Source of the DNA: Viola odorata
Taxonomy: Eukaryota; Streptophyta; Magnoliopsida; Malpighiales; Violaceae
Length of the DNA: 64,000 nt
Assembly: GCA_963691705.1 (NCBI GenBank)
Contig: OY829543.1
Location: 45,330,855 to 45,394,854 of the forward strand
Direction of reading: 5' to 3'
Positions within the stretch are counted from its first letter, which is position 1. The number at the start of each line of letters is the position of its first letter. The notes below the pieces were generated by a model. That model saw nothing but the letters and a program-made list of their open reading frames with translations, was not told the DNA's origin and did not search any database. Shown piece after piece: positions 1 through 11,296 of this stretch. The translations under genes and the position numbers were made by a program.

Positions 1-124
1 TTGTAGTTTCCTCTTAATTAGCCCAGATCTGTAAAAAGTGAATAAACACAGCAACATAAGTAGCATCATGGTCTAAAAAGGCATACAAAAGAGGAAAGAA
101 TTAAGGACATAAAACACTCTATCA
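1..124 (-). mobile_element. LTR fragment of a gypsy-type element (family iv)
   Basis: This stretch matches 62040-62164 nearly base for base and ends in the same CTCTATCA terminus. It is therefore the start (U3 end) of an LTR read on the minus strand. The rest lies outside the window. It is fused directly to a piece of gypsy polyprotein at 125, so the parent element lost most of its internal region. Confidence 0.8.
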
Positions 125-498
125 ATTGGCATCTTGCCCTCTGGCGCAGAACGTCCAAATAGCTTAGCCAGCTGCTTTTCTTTCTTTCCTTGGGCAATCC
201 TGGCAAAATCGGCCTTGCTGGGTTGGTACCCTAACCCAAAGCAGTCTCCGAAGCTCTTCGGAGGTGCCCAGCCTTTTGATCCTTGTAACTCGGCGCCGAG
301 CCGTTTTCCTAATTGGAAGCTCCCCTCTAGTATTGACTTAGTGGTTGTTTCGGCTATCTCAGATTTTGAGGCTTCACAAACGGGGGATCCTTCCTCGATC
401 TAATCCGCGTTGATGATTTTGAAGGCTTGGAAAGAACTCTCCAAGGTTTCAGCAGTTTCGATGTAAGGCACGACCGCATGCTTGGCCAAGATGTAGTG
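125..498 (-). pseudogene. Gypsy polyprotein fragment, protease-RT linker with G-patch-like motif
   Basis: Read on the minus strand, one frame contains VVPYIETAETLESSFQAF, then one TAG, then GLGYQPSKADFARIAQGKK. In plant Tat/Ogre-like gypsy polyproteins a segment of this kind, ending in a glycine-rich G-patch-like motif, lies between protease and reverse transcriptase. The fragment has no catalytic domain. It joins the LTR end at 124 on one side and LRR coding DNA on the other at about 498. Because of this, the plus-strand frame that seems to begin the LRR segment at 427 is antisense retroelement up to about 498. The family call rests on motif recall, not a search. Confidence 0.65.
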
Positions 499-801
499 AC
501 ATCCCTAACAAACCTTGACATTTCTTTCAATCCCATGCTATTCTTATCCAATTCAATATTCTCTCTTCAAGCCCTTGTTGTTCTTGACATGGTGCAGGTA
601 GATATTGGAGCCTTAATTCCATATGGTTTCCTGAACATGACTGCTATCAAGTATCTGGACGTCTCAGAAAATAATCTCAGATCATCCATACCCGACTGGC
701 TTTATGATGTTGCCTCTCTTGAAAACCTTCTTCTTTCCGTTAATAACCTGCAAGGAAAGCTCTCAAATGCCATTCAAAACCTCACTTCTCTTGTTCACTA
801 A
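499..801 (+). pseudogene. Receptor-like protein (LRR) pseudogene, 5' remaining segment
   Basis: The frame reads as extracellular plant leucine-rich repeats: LTNLDISFN, then ALVVLDMVQVDIGALIP, IKYLDVSENNLRSSIPDWL and LENLLLSVNNLQGKL. The spacing of about 24 residues and the NxLxxxIP signature are those of membrane receptor-like proteins of the Cf-9/EIX/Ve type. The signal peptide and first repeats are missing, replaced on the left by antisense gypsy sequence. On the right the frame ends after NLTSLVH where LTR debris begins. Several repeats normally expected before the next LRR segment at 1722 are absent, so a deletion accompanied the insertion. Confidence 0.8.
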
Positions 802-1721
802 TCGTCACTCAAATACAATTTATAATGCTTGAAAATATGTGCACAATTGATAATGTGTACAGTGGTAGTCAGGGTCGAACACAGGGATTGAGAGAGACTG
901 ATTCAAGGTCTTGAATGAAATCACAGGACAAAAACACGAAAAGTAACAAACAGGTGGGGTTTTACTTGACTAAACGAGTCAGCCAAGAGAGATTGGGAGC
1001 TAACAATTTCTAACTAAGAAAGCAGTATTAGTGAGGGTATTGGAGCGGGTAAGCACTATCCATACCCGCACTTTGCGGGTGCGGGTATATCCATACCCGC
1101 GAAATACCCACAATGTGCGGGTAATACCTACCCACAATTGCGGGTATTGGGTGGATATCCATATCCGCGGGCGGAATTGTCATCCCTATAGATAACTAGT
1201 CCAGAGTCACTACGTCGAACTGGTCCAATCTGACTAGGGCAAGCAACCAACTAGGGTAGTGCTTCGAACGTACTGAGTGTCTCGCTTTAGGTGTGTCTTT
1301 CTTCTTCTTAATGGTCCTCTGAGTATTGTCTCCATAAACGTACCTTGGGGTAGCTTCTCGTACGAAGGAAAGCAGGGGGCATAAACGTACCTGGCCCCTA
1401 TAGCACGCCTATGAACTAGGAGTGGAATACCACTGCACCAATAACTGACTAGGCCTAGATGCAACCGGAGATAAACCTTTGCTAGGAACCTTTCCAATCT
1501 GGTTCTATATCTTCATTTACTCTGCTTTATTTAGTTTTAGTTAATTAACAACTCTCTCAAAAACCCCTTATGTTACTATTTCGGTTTGTTTGTCTCTGTC
1601 ATACATTAAAGTGAGTGTATACCCTTAGTTTCTATGTTCGACCCTATTACCACTATATATAATTTTATTGTGCATTAGACAACAAATTTTTTATTATTTT
1701 TTACGGCTTCGACAACCGGTT
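802..1721. mobile_element. Composite LTR debris inside the RLP pseudogene
   Basis: The left part (802 to about 1020) matches the terminal part of the solo LTR ending at 12144, in reverse orientation. The shared landmarks are the CAGTGGTAGTCAGGGTCGAA stretch and the 'gattcaaggtcttgaatg' stretch. About 1021-1188 is pyrimidine/GGGTAT-rich and ends in TCATCCCTA, which looks like one end of a hAT-type element. About 1200-1720 runs in plus orientation and ends in TTCGACAACCGGTTCA, matching the LTR terminus reverse-complemented at 60792. At least three insertions or recombinations are layered here. No clean target-site duplication was found for the whole. Confidence 0.6.
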
Positions 1722-2133
1722 CAAATAACGAGATGGATAGGGAGCAGACTCTCAAACTTAATGCTTCTCAATATCCGTTCAAACAAGTTTAAGGGGAAAA
1801 TTCCATCATAGCTTTGTCAACTCAATTCGCTTTAGATTGTGGATGCTTCTCGCAACAAGATGCTTCTCGCAACAACTTATCAGGGAAAATTCCCAAATGT
1901 TTCCATAATTTCACAGCCATGGCAGCGACACAAAATAAACAAGGTGAGTACATATCATTCGCTGGTGGAACGTTTTCATTCTATGTATCGATGAAAGGGA
2001 GTGAGCTTCAGTTTTACAGCATTCTTGGACTTGTGAGAAGTCTAGATCTTTCTGGCAACAGCCTATCAGGAGAGATCCCATAAAGAGGTGACTAGTTTAG
2101 TTGAGTTATTATCCTTGAATTTCTCAAACAACA
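1722..2133 (+). pseudogene. RLP (LRR) pseudogene, middle segment
   Basis: LRR coding resumes with NIRSNKFKGKIP, followed by an in-frame TAG at the place where RLPs usually have 'SQLCQLNSLQ'. A second TAG follows, then NLSGKIPKCFHNFTAMA and a clear LRR, VRSLDLSGNSLSGEIP. A short direct repeat of GATGCTTCTCGCAACAA near 1840-1870 has duplicated part of one repeat. After GEIP a further frame break occurs, and LLSLNFSNN is interrupted at 2133 by the copia element. Without that element the sequence continues at 5183. The gene was already decaying when the element arrived, because the stops lie outside it. Confidence 0.8.
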
Positions 2134-2933
2134 TGTTGGAGTCCAGCTCATATTGGCTGAAAGAGAGATTTGTTGTGGGCCTAGCCCAATTGGGGCTATT
2201 TGTTTTAGTTTGATTAGAAAAAGAAAAGATTGGAGTATGACTTAAAGTAGGATTGTGTAACCTAATTAATTAGGTTGTCCACTAATATAAAAGGTGGGTG
2301 GTGGCTAGGTTGTGAAAAAGAGAGAGACAAGAGAGATTGTAAAAGGGATTGTTGTTGAACATCCTGAGAGATTGTGAGAGGTTTGCTGTTGAGCATCCTG
2401 TGAGAGAAAAGAGAGAAAACAGATTTCGCCAAACTCTGTGCAGCTGCGGGAGAATCGTCGCAGCGACTTTGTTCACCGTCGGATCGGGGTGAAATTTGAA
2501 CCGCAGGTGCACGACTTCTGTTTCTTCAATCTGAACGGTTGGATCGGTGAGAAGTTGTCCGAGGTAGTAGAAATCCTGTCCCGATTGAAGTAGTAGAAAT
2601 CTGGTTTTGGTTCTCTATTCTTATATCTCTTGTTTTTCTCGGATTGATTGATTGATTGGATTTTTTGATTGGTACTATTTGTGATAGTGGTGTATGTCAG
2701 ATTATTCCTATAGTTGAGATAGGGATTTTGCTTGGTTGTACACATTGATCATCATATAGTGGATTGACTGGCTTGGTCCCGTGGTTTTTTACCTGTTGAG
2801 GTTTTCCATGTTAAAAATCTCTGTGTTATTTTCTTGATTGCTTTTGATTGGTTTGATAGCTAGGGGTTATTGATTCTTGGGATAAGATTGTTTGCTGCGC
2901 AAAATTGATTGTCGATTGGAAATAACCGCAACA
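2134..2933 (+). repeat. 5' LTR of the gag/protease copia element
   Basis: 800 bp, TGTTGGAG...CAACA. It differs from the 3' copy by scattered substitutions and small length changes, for example a GAGAGAAAA unit near 2410 that is repeated once more in the 3' LTR. Confidence 0.93.
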
Positions 2934-2961
2934 ACTGGTAGCGGGGCTTAAGGTTTGAAAG

Positions 2962-4323
2962 ATGACCGACAACGCAAAGATTGAGCTTTTTGATGGACAG
3001 AATGATTTCGCAGTGTGGCAGACAACTGTGATGGATTTGTTGACTATGAAGGATCTAGACGTCGCTCTTGGTGATAAGAAGCCAGAAGGAATGAAAGATG
3101 GTGATTGGGCAACAGCCCTGAAAAAGGCGACCAGTCAGATCAGGCTAGCATTAGCTCCATCAATAAAGTATGTTGTGATGGGTGAGCAGACACCAAAAGG
3201 AATGTGGGAGAAGCTAGAAAGTATTTATGCTTCCAAGTCTGTGACAAACAAACTTAGTCTGAAGTTGGACTTGTATTCGTTGAAGATGGATGAAGGTATG
3301 AGCATCCATAAGCACTTGTCGGATTTCAATCGGATGTTGACGAAAGTGCTTAATACAGGGGAGAAAGTAGAAGATGAGGAGCAAGCGATACTTCTTCTTT
3401 CTTCATTGCCTGTGTCATACAAGTCACTGGTGCAGTCCCTTACAGCAGGGAAGACAAGTTTGAAGAAGGAGGATGTGACAACTTTCCTAATAGATAATGA
3501 GAAGCTGTTAGGAGTGGAGAACAAAAATAGTAGTGACAAACTAATGATTTCAGAAGGGTCACCGAGTGGACAGGATCATCGTGGTAGAAACAGAGGAAGA
3601 GGTGCTTCTTCCAGCTATGGAAGAAACAGATCCAGTTAAAGACCAAGAGCAGACTACAGTGAGAAAGAATGCTACTATTGCCACCAGAAGGGTCACATCA
3701 AAGCATACTGTCAGAAGTTGATGACTGATTTGAAAGAACTGTATAAGAGTAAAGAAAAGATTAGTGATGCTGCAACTATTCAGGATGATGATGCTGAATT
3801 GTTGGTAGTGCAAAAAAGTGAGGAACAGGTAAGAGATTCTTGGATTTTAGATTCTGCATGTTCTTTTCATATTTGTGCTAACAAAGAATTGTTTAGTACA
3901 TTTGGTGATTGTGATGATAAATCTGTCACATTGGCCAATAACAAAAAACTGGAGGTTGAAGGTATTGGCAATGTGAAGATTAAGATGCATGATGGATTGG
4001 TGAGAACTCTCGGCAATGTGAGATATGTGCCGAAGTTGAAAAGAAATTTAATCTCTCTTGGAAGATTGGATTCTCGCGGGTATAGATACACAGCGAGAGA
4101 CAGATTGATGAGGGTAAGCAAAGGAGCAACTGTAATCATGAAGGGGGAGCTTGCTTCCAACAATGTTTACCGATTGATTGGAACCGCGGTTAAGAGTAAA
4201 GTACAAGGTACTTACAAAAGATTGAATGATTGTGATGGCCAGGTAGAGTTACCTAGGAGAAGGGTTAGCTTTGCGGTGTTGACCGGTGAGAAAGCGAACT
4301 TGACTCCTACTCAGATTGCATGA
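2962..4323 (+). pseudogene. Copia gag-protease polyprotein, interrupted by one stop
   Basis: The start ATG at 2962 lies just after the primer-binding site. The first 225 codons match the plant UBN2/copia capsid region: IELFDGQNDFAVWQ near the N-terminus, ATALKKATSQIRLALA, and LKMDEGMSIHKHLSDFNRM. A basic Gly/Arg/Ser tail follows. A TAA at 3637-3639 breaks the frame, and the same frame resumes with CYYCHQKGHIKAYC, a CX2CX4HX4C zinc knuckle. The retropepsin region has DSWILDSACSFH, with D-S-A at the active-site position, as in some Tnt1-like elements. The frame stops shortly after the protease. The stop position is consistent with an original Gln codon (CAA to TAA). Confidence 0.85.
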
Positions 4324-4364
4324 AGATTGGTGATTCCCCCATGATATGAGCTGGAGGGGGAGAT

Positions 4365-5177
4365 TGTTGGAGTCCAGCTCATATTGGCTGAAAGAGAGAT
4401 TTGTTGTGGGCCTAGCCCAATTGGGGCTATTTGTTTTAGTTTGATTAGAAAAAGAAAAGATTGGAGTATGACTTGAAGTAGGACTGTGTAACCTAATTAA
4501 TTAGGTTGTCCACTAATATAAAAGGTGGGTGGTGGCTAGGTTGTGAAAAAGAGAGAGACAAGAGAGATTGTAAAAGGGATTGTTGTTGAACATCCTGAGA
4601 GATTGTGAGAGGTTTGCTGTTGAGCATCTGTGAGAGAAAAGAGAGAAAAGAGAGAAAACAGATTTCGCCAAACTCTGTGCAGCTGCGGGAGAATCGTCGT
4701 AACGACTTCATTCACCGTCGGATCGGGGTGAAATTTGAACAGAAGGTGCACGACTTCTGTTTCTTAAATCTGAACGGTTGGATCGGTGAGAAGTTGTCCG
4801 AGGTAGTAGAAATCCTGTCCCGATTGAAGCAGTAGAAATCTGGTTTTGGTTCTCTATTCTCATATCTCTTGTTTTTCTCGGATTGATTGATTGATTGATT
4901 GGATTGTTTGATTGGTACTATTGGTGATAGTGGTGTATGTCAGATTATTCCTATAGTTGAAATAGGGATTTTGCTTGGTTGTACACATTGATCATCATAT
5001 AGTGGATTGACTGGCTTGGTCCCGTGGTTTTTTACCTGTTGAGGTTTTCCACGTTAAAAATCTCTGTGTTATTTTCTTGATTGCTTTTGATTGGTTTGAT
5101 AGCTAGGGGTTATTGATTCTTGGGATAAGATTGTTTGCTGCGCAAAATTGATTTGTCGATTAGAAATAACCCCAACA
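4365..5177 (+). repeat. 3' LTR of the gag/protease copia element
   Basis: 813 bp; partner of 2134-2933. It is preceded by the polypurine tract at about 4353-4363 and followed by the CAACA target duplication. Confidence 0.93.
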
Positions 5178-5676
5178 CAACAATCTGATAGGAAAGATTC
5201 CAGACAAAATGGGTGATATGAAGCAGTTGGAATCACTTGATTTGTCCAGAAACAAACTTGTTAGTCAAATTCCCGCAACCATGTCAGGTCTAACTTTCCT
5301 GAGTTACTTGAATCTGTCTTACAACATGCTTTCAGAGGAAATTTCATTAGGTACCCAGATCCAGACCTTTGATGCTTCTAGTTATGTCGGTAACAAACTG
5401 TGCGGACCTCCTCTCACGAAGAGTTGTAACACTAGAGGAGATCAGACAACCCAACGAAAACATCCAGCTAAGGATGATGAGGAAGACGAAGGAGTGGATT
5501 GGATGATTGTGTTTGCTGTGTTAGGATTTGTGATGGGTTTTGCACGAATTTGGCTTCCATTACTAGTCAGCAAAACTTGGAGGTATGCCTACTTTAAGTT
5601 CTTGGATTCTCTATGGCTCAAGCTAGACAGTGCTTTTATCAGCATCTGGTTTGGACTAAAGGAGAGGTTTTGTTGA
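5178..5676 (+). pseudogene. RLP pseudogene, C-terminal segment with membrane anchor
   Basis: This is the best preserved part of the broken receptor-like protein. It opens with NNLIGKIP and LESLDLSRNKLVSQIP, then the juxtamembrane repeat LNLSYNMLSEEI and the conserved C-terminal cap motif with GNKLCGPPL. An acidic stretch (KDDEEDEGVD) follows, then one hydrophobic membrane segment of about 23 residues (WMIVFAVLGFVMGF...). It ends in a short tail with WRYAYFKFLD and no kinase, the usual RLP ending. Stop at 5674-5676. In the family such proteins sit in the plasma membrane and sense ligands with SOBIR1-type partners. Here the upstream stops and insertions make function unlikely. Confidence 0.85.
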
Positions 5677-6210
5677 ACATGTGTGGACTAATGGCTTTTG
5701 CGTGTTTCATTTGTATGATCTTTCATGTTTATATAATGTTATAAAGTAAATCCTTCTTACTATCAATTTTCCTGCCACTTGATCGGATCGATAAGATCGA
5801 ATCCTATATTATAACGCAAAGAAGTTCTGGCACATCACCTTCATTTTTCTCACTATTTATAAGATGCATTAATGAACATACAGTCCATGAAAGAGCTATA
5901 TATACATGAGCAAACATGCTGCCAAGTTTAGATACTGTTGTCTCTCAGAAACTCTCATCCGGCTTTCTTTGCAGCTGACAATGTTTTTGCAAGACTGCAG
6001 AAAAAGGTACAAAATCAGTGCAAAGGCCGTATGTATCAATTTTGAATGAAACCATTACGTTAACAAGCTTAATCAAACATCTAGGAACTGGATAGGAAAG
6101 AATAGGAAAAAGGTGGTGGCCGTAGTATATATCCTGTTTTGTCCATTAAGTCCGAACTATGACTACATTCTAAACGTGAAATAGAATAGATCACAACAAT
6201 GTTAATGTTA
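5677..6210. other. Intergenic region between RLP and patatin-like gene
   Basis: The two genes converge here. I see AT-rich sequence that should hold both 3' UTRs, and no further coding region or repeat that I recognise. Confidence 0.6.
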
Positions 6211-8122
6211 CTACCTTCTGAGTTTGTCTTCATTCTCTTCCAAGAGCTTGTTACCAATGTCCTTAAGAGCGTTAAGGTGCGTATCGCTCGAGTCATCAAG
6301 GGATGCCTCTGCTGCTGTCAAATCATGAGCCTGCAGTAATGAATCAATGTTAATTCCTACACCATTTGTTAACTGTCTTCAGAAAATAAACAGATCTGTC
6401 TGATGAAAACGGGTAATTACCTGAATCCGCATATAGTTGTCTTTGGAACCAAAGGCTTGAAACAAACTGGAAGTATATGTGTCAGTCAATTGATCAGGTG
6501 ATGATAAGATATTGAGTAATGGGTGGGAACCATCGTCGGCGAACAACCACTTGATAATTCCCCACTTTGTAGGATCTCCAACCTGTAGCTTGCTGGTTGA
6601 TTGCGCTCCGGTTCCCAGGGAGAGAACAACAAAATTACCATAGTCTGGATTTGGGGTCTCTGCAATTGCCTCAATTAAAGCCAGCAAAGTCTAATGCACC
6701 ATTGATTTTGCCGAAAAAGAGACAAGAACGGTTAGCGTTTCGACACCAAATTGACAAAATCAAAATTTTTAGTAACATATTCTCATCATGACGTATGTAC
6801 GATCATAACTAGTAAGAAACTTAGTGACTTACAGGGTTATTGGCTACAACAGCACCATCAATCATGTTGTACTCCCTGCTGCTAGTTTTGAAATAGTAAG
6901 GAGGGAGGAAAACGGGTGCCGCAGATGTGCTAATGCAAACATCTGCTAACCTTGCGTCCATTGACTTGTCCTTTTTCGCCTACAATTAAATCAATAATTT
7001 TTGGTTTTTAAAGAAGAATGTTACTAGAAGAAGAAATTTATAACTAATATGTACTAATTAATTGATAACCTTTGAGGTGGAGAAAATGGTTAGCTCAAAA
7101 AGATTGATATCAAAACTGGGTATTATGACATTTGTTAGAGCTTGAGATAGCATGGTCTCTCCTGCTACTTCATTCATCAACGAATGTAGATAAACACCGT
7201 CGTACATTGGACCCAGAAGTGCCTTCATATATTTTTCGATATCGCCCAGATCATCAATGTCCAAATTAGCCATCGATGTCATATTCCATCTGGGGTTGTG
7301 CCTGTTAGAAGTGGCAGAATAATTATGATCATTCATTAAGCCTGAACCTTTTGGCTAAATCTTAATCATCGAAGGGTAAATTATTAGATTATAATTAGAT
7401 TGATTTCTAGAATCGCTAACAAAGTTTACCAGAATTTGATTTAAGTTACTAGAATCAGTGGCAGTGGTTGGATGGTCATGATTTGACGTTAGAATTCCTG
7501 AGGATCAATCTAAGTACCTTTTAAGAGACTGTATTATTTGTTTCCATTTCCGAAGATTAGCAGCCTCTTCAAATATGTTGCTAGGAGGAAATATTTTTGA
7601 ACTCTGGTTAGAATAGAAGTCTACAATCTGAGTGGCAGGAAACATAGGTCGGTTCTTATCATTCGGTATGGTGAGCATAGCGGTTATAAGACCTCCTGTG
7701 CTAGTCCCTGCAATGTATTCAAAATAGTCTGCAATCCTTGCATCCGGGTTGTTATCCAATTCCTGCATTTACACCACAAGATAAATTAACTAATCACATC
7801 CAATATTTAATGTGTGAAAACAGGACAATTGCGCAAAGTATTGTCGTAAAACGGTAAGTTCATATGTTCCATGTCTCGAAATCATGGATTTGAGCCAGAT
7901 GAGGTTAACGGTTGGGATGGAAAAGATGTCGTATAAGTTCTATTGATGTAGAAGTACCTGAAGGTGTGATTCAAGGAAGGAAAGGATTACACCAGGGATG
8001 ATGCCTTTCACTCCTCCACCATCAATGCTCAGGATTGTCACAGGTTTTCCTGTTGAACATTTTAGACATGAGAATATTGACACCAACAACAATAGTAATA
8101 TTTGTGTTTGATGTCTTGTCAT
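6211..8122 (-). CDS. Patatin-like acyl hydrolase (phospholipase A), six exons, intact
   Basis: Minus-strand exons, in order of translation, are 8122-7958, 7762-7518, 7301-7070, 6979-6833, 6690-6421 and 6330-6211. All introns have GT...AG ends and the phases close to a 392-residue protein, a typical length for plant patatin-like proteins. Residues 1-24 are hydrophobic and look like a signal peptide. The oxyanion motif DGGGVKG is at 34-40. The nucleophile elbow GTSTG has Ser76, and the dyad Asp255 lies in [12 protein letters not shown]. In the family a Ser-Asp dyad removes acyl chains from phospho- and galactolipids. I chose the ATG at 8122 because it gives a good signal peptide; an in-frame ATG at 8182 would add 20 polar residues. 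It is the only intact member of a three-copy minus-strand array. Confidence 0.93.
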
Positions 8123-8184
8123 CTTGTTGATATGTTTTATGGACTTTGATGTTTGATGATGGTTTTGGTAGAGCACCTTCAAAT

Positions 8185-8195
8185 GGTTTAAATAG
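8185..8195 (-). promoter_or_regulatory. Candidate TATA box of the patatin-like gene
   Basis: CTATTTAAACC read on the minus strand lies about 65 bp upstream of the chosen ATG at 8122. If real, transcription would start close to the ATG and the 5' UTR would be short, which also argues against using the upstream ATG at 8182. Confidence 0.4.
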
Positions 8196-8249
8196 AGGAA
8201 AAATTTGCAGCAGTTGATTATGATGTTTCCTATGTTCCAAAAGTGTCAC

Positions 8250-9313
8250 TTACTTTGTTTTTTTTTCTTCATTTCTTCAATTTTGTTTTTGTCAAGAAGT
8301 TGTACCTCATCACGACAACTAAGACGTTAAATAATGTTCTTGTTCTTGTAAATCTATTTTTATTGTCATGAAAACTGGTTTTATGTAATTTTTGTAAGAA
8401 AAAAGTTTGTTGGTGTCTTCAAACTTGTTTTTTTTATTCTTTTTTCAAGATCATCCAATAATCCCGTGACTATATTGAATGTCGGAATCAAGTTAGGTAG
8501 GACTCTGAAATGAAAGTAAAGCTAGAGCTCGAACTTAAAACATATGGTTTAGCTAGAATAATCTAATGTAGATCCAACTTTCTATCCAACGGTGATGTGC
8601 TCGTTCGTTCTTTCCTTTCTTTAATTGAAAGCAAGTTTGTCACGTTGTCTTAATATCGTAAGTAAGGTCGTCTTTGTATTATTGTATATTTGGGATTGAA
8701 GTCGGGAAGCAGCATTTTATTTCCTCATCATTACGACTTCCCTGCAGTTTGATTGCTGACTAAAAAATTGTAATTTTGTGCTCTGCTTGGTTGGACAGTT
8801 GGGAACTTGATCTTGTAATTTCAATTTTCATCGACAAAGTAATGTTGTTTTCAACAGTCTATTTATGGACAACAACAAAATGGATATTTAATTATTATTT
8901 TTAACTGAAAATGGATATTGAACTTTGGGTTTAATTGGTTGTCCACTTTCTCTAAAGAACCTGGAACCTAATGCTTAGGATGGGATGAAAGAAATGAATG
9001 GAATATAATGATTTTTTTCTAATTTTATTTATATGAGAAAAAAAAGCTATATGTTTTAGTTTTTTTTAGTATCCTCTTAAATAAGATTAATTTCATTTTA
9101 ACATTGTTGAGCCTCTAAATAGGGGCGATTCTCCTACCATAATTTCACCATTTTCATGACTTGAACTTGAGAATTTAATTTATTTTTAATGATATTTATC
9201 TTCACTTAAAATTAGATTAAAATTAATAAATCTACTAAGAGAAAATGAAATCTGATTTCACGGTATTCAGTTCTCTTCTTTTTTTGTTTGTGTTTATTGT
9301 GTACTCTTGAAAC
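8250..9313. other. Upstream region without recognisable genes
   Basis: AT-rich sequence upstream of the patatin-like gene. No open frame resembling a known protein and no clear transposon ends were seen until the hAT target duplication at 9306-9313. Confidence 0.6.
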
Positions 9314-10382
9314 TAGAGGTGTTCATCAGAATTTCGGAATCGGAATTCCAAAATTTCATTCCGTTCTAAAATAAAGTTCAGAAAAAAAACTTCAGAATTT
9401 CGGAATTCGGAATCGGAATTTCCGTTCCGAAATTTATTTCGGAACGGAACGGAATGTATCAAGGAATTCCGAACTTTCCGAAATTTCGAAATTATATATA
9501 TATATATATTGGTTTTAATCCAACAAGGCAAGGCAACAATGCCAACAACACGACGCCGTTCCATCACTTAAACTAAACCTTTCATTATCTCTTCCTCTCA
9601 TCTCTGCTTCCCCCTCGTTCCTCACCTCCCTCTTTCTTCCAACCTTTTTCTTTTTAATTTCATCAATCCCGTTCATCTCCTTGATCTATTCTTTCCATAT
9701 CTATTGCTATGTCGAGAGTGGCTGTGCAGATCGGGTGTCGATGGTTGAGAGGGTGAGGGTCGGTGGCGGTAATGGGTGTGATAGCATGTTTTTATGCATG
9801 ATTTTCTTCCCATTTTCTCACCCATTTAAGGCATGATTCTGCTAATTTACCCTTGTTTTCATTACTTTTGCAGATTTAGGCATAAAATGGGAGTTTATGC
9901 GAAAAGATGCATTTTGGGGGCATTTTGTGCAGTTTTGAGCTTCAAGACCCAGAGTCGAGGTCCCGAGTCCAAAGCAGCGTTCAAGGTCCCGAATCGGATT
10001 CCCCATTCGGGCCCCCGAAGGGCGAAGAATGACATCTCCACGTGTCATCTCGCCAGAGCTTCCATGTGCCTCCTCTGACACTGTTCTTGCAGTCTGCACT
10101 GACCACCAAATACCTACCGCCCTGACCTAGTCAGCCCTTGAGCCCAATCCAGACCTGCCCAAAGCTGGAAAAATCAGACAACTTTATGCTTTTTCAGCTT
10201 CGTGCTTTAAGGAACATGGATCCATCTTTATAGGCTTTCAATTAATGCATTTTGTCCCTAGTTTTAGGCTGTAGATATTTTGTGCTTAGAGCTCTACTAT
10301 ATAAAGGGCATCTAAGAGTAGTTTAGGACATCTTTTACATCTCTTATCACTTAGCATAATTTAATTAGTTCTAGTTTTCTTA

Positions 10383-11042
10383 GGGCCTGTTTGGCGTTCC
10401 GGTTCTAGTCCGAAAAGTGCTTTGGGAAAAGTTTTGTGGGAAAAGTACTTCTGGAGAAAGTGTTGTGAGATACCTGAGGTGTTTGGTAAACATTTTTTTA
10501 AAAGTGCTGTGGGAAACGAGAAGTTGTTTTTGGTGTTTGGTAAATACTGCGGTTAAAATTATGGTTTGAATGTAAAATGACTATAAAAGGCACCGTTTTA
10601 TTTCAAATATTATTTATATAAATTATTTAAATTAATCTATTTTTAAAACAAATAATTAACAAAAAAAATTAATTAAATGGTATAAAACCCATTTCTAAAA
10701 AATTAATAAAAATAGGAAAAGTGGATATAGAATTACTCATCTTAAGATAGAGATTATATTGTGATAGTTTTTAATTTATTTCGTTCATTATATCGAGTAA
10801 GAAAATTGAATTTCAAAACAAAAAAAAAAAAAATATGAGAGAGGAGAGAGCAATCCAGCTTTGCCAAAAGCTGGTTTGCTGCTGGAGCATTTTGCTCCAG
10901 CCCAAAACCAAGGGATTTCCCTTGGTTTTGAATAGAGCTTTTCCAAAAGCTCTAGTCCAAAGGTGTTACCAAACACCACTCTTGGTTTTGAAACCAACTT
11001 CTACAACTCAAACCAACTTTTTGGTGTTTCCCAAACAGGCAC
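10383..11042 (+). mobile_element. Tourist-like MITE (PIF/Harbinger type), copy 1
   Basis: Terminal inverted repeats GGGCCTGTTTGG...CCAAACAGGCAC are flanked by TTA at 10380-10382 and 11043-11045, the target preference of PIF/Harbinger elements. It is 660 bp long and AT-rich inside, with no coding capacity. Copy 2 lies at 25529-26163 in the opposite direction. The insertion is inside the solo LTR, so it is the youngest of the three nested layers. Confidence 0.85.
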
Positions 11043-11296
11043 TTAGACTTCTCTCTAGTTTCTCTCTCTAGTTCTTGTTAGCTCACCTCCAAATTTGCCG
11101 TCGGGCTTCAAACGAAATTTAGTAACAAAGTTTTCTTCCCTTAATCTATTTACTTATCTATTATGATTTCTTTAATTATTAATTGTTCATCTTCAAGTAT
11201 GAGTAGCTAAATCATTATTTCTTAGCAAGGGTGATTCGAGGGTTGCAAGGGAAGATTCGAGGCCTTCATGTGCTTAATACATTCTTGATGCCATAT

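Larger units (their letters stand above)
2134..5177 (+). mobile_element. Non-autonomous Ty1/copia retrotransposon (gag plus protease only)
   Basis: Two long direct repeats beginning TGTTGGAG and ending in CAACA bracket a short internal region. The 5-bp duplication CAACA lies at 2129-2133 and 5178-5182, directly outside the ends, and removing the element restores the LRR frame across the join. A primer-binding-like site (TGGTAGCGGGGC) follows the 5' LTR at 2936. A purine tract (GGAGGGGGAGAT) precedes the 3' LTR. The internal part codes only for capsid, zinc knuckle and protease; integrase, reverse transcriptase and RNase H are absent. It must have moved with enzymes from a relative. The high LTR similarity suggests recent insertion. 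Confidence 0.93.

Noticed and set aside
1234..1497. 87-codon minus-strand frame
   Set aside because: It lies in LTR R/U5-like sequence alignable with other non-coding LTR regions in the window.
2129..5182. Copia insertion considered as an intron-located event in a working receptor gene
   Set aside because: Stops and frame breaks in the LRR segments outside the element show the receptor gene is a pseudogene, and no splice borders surround the element.
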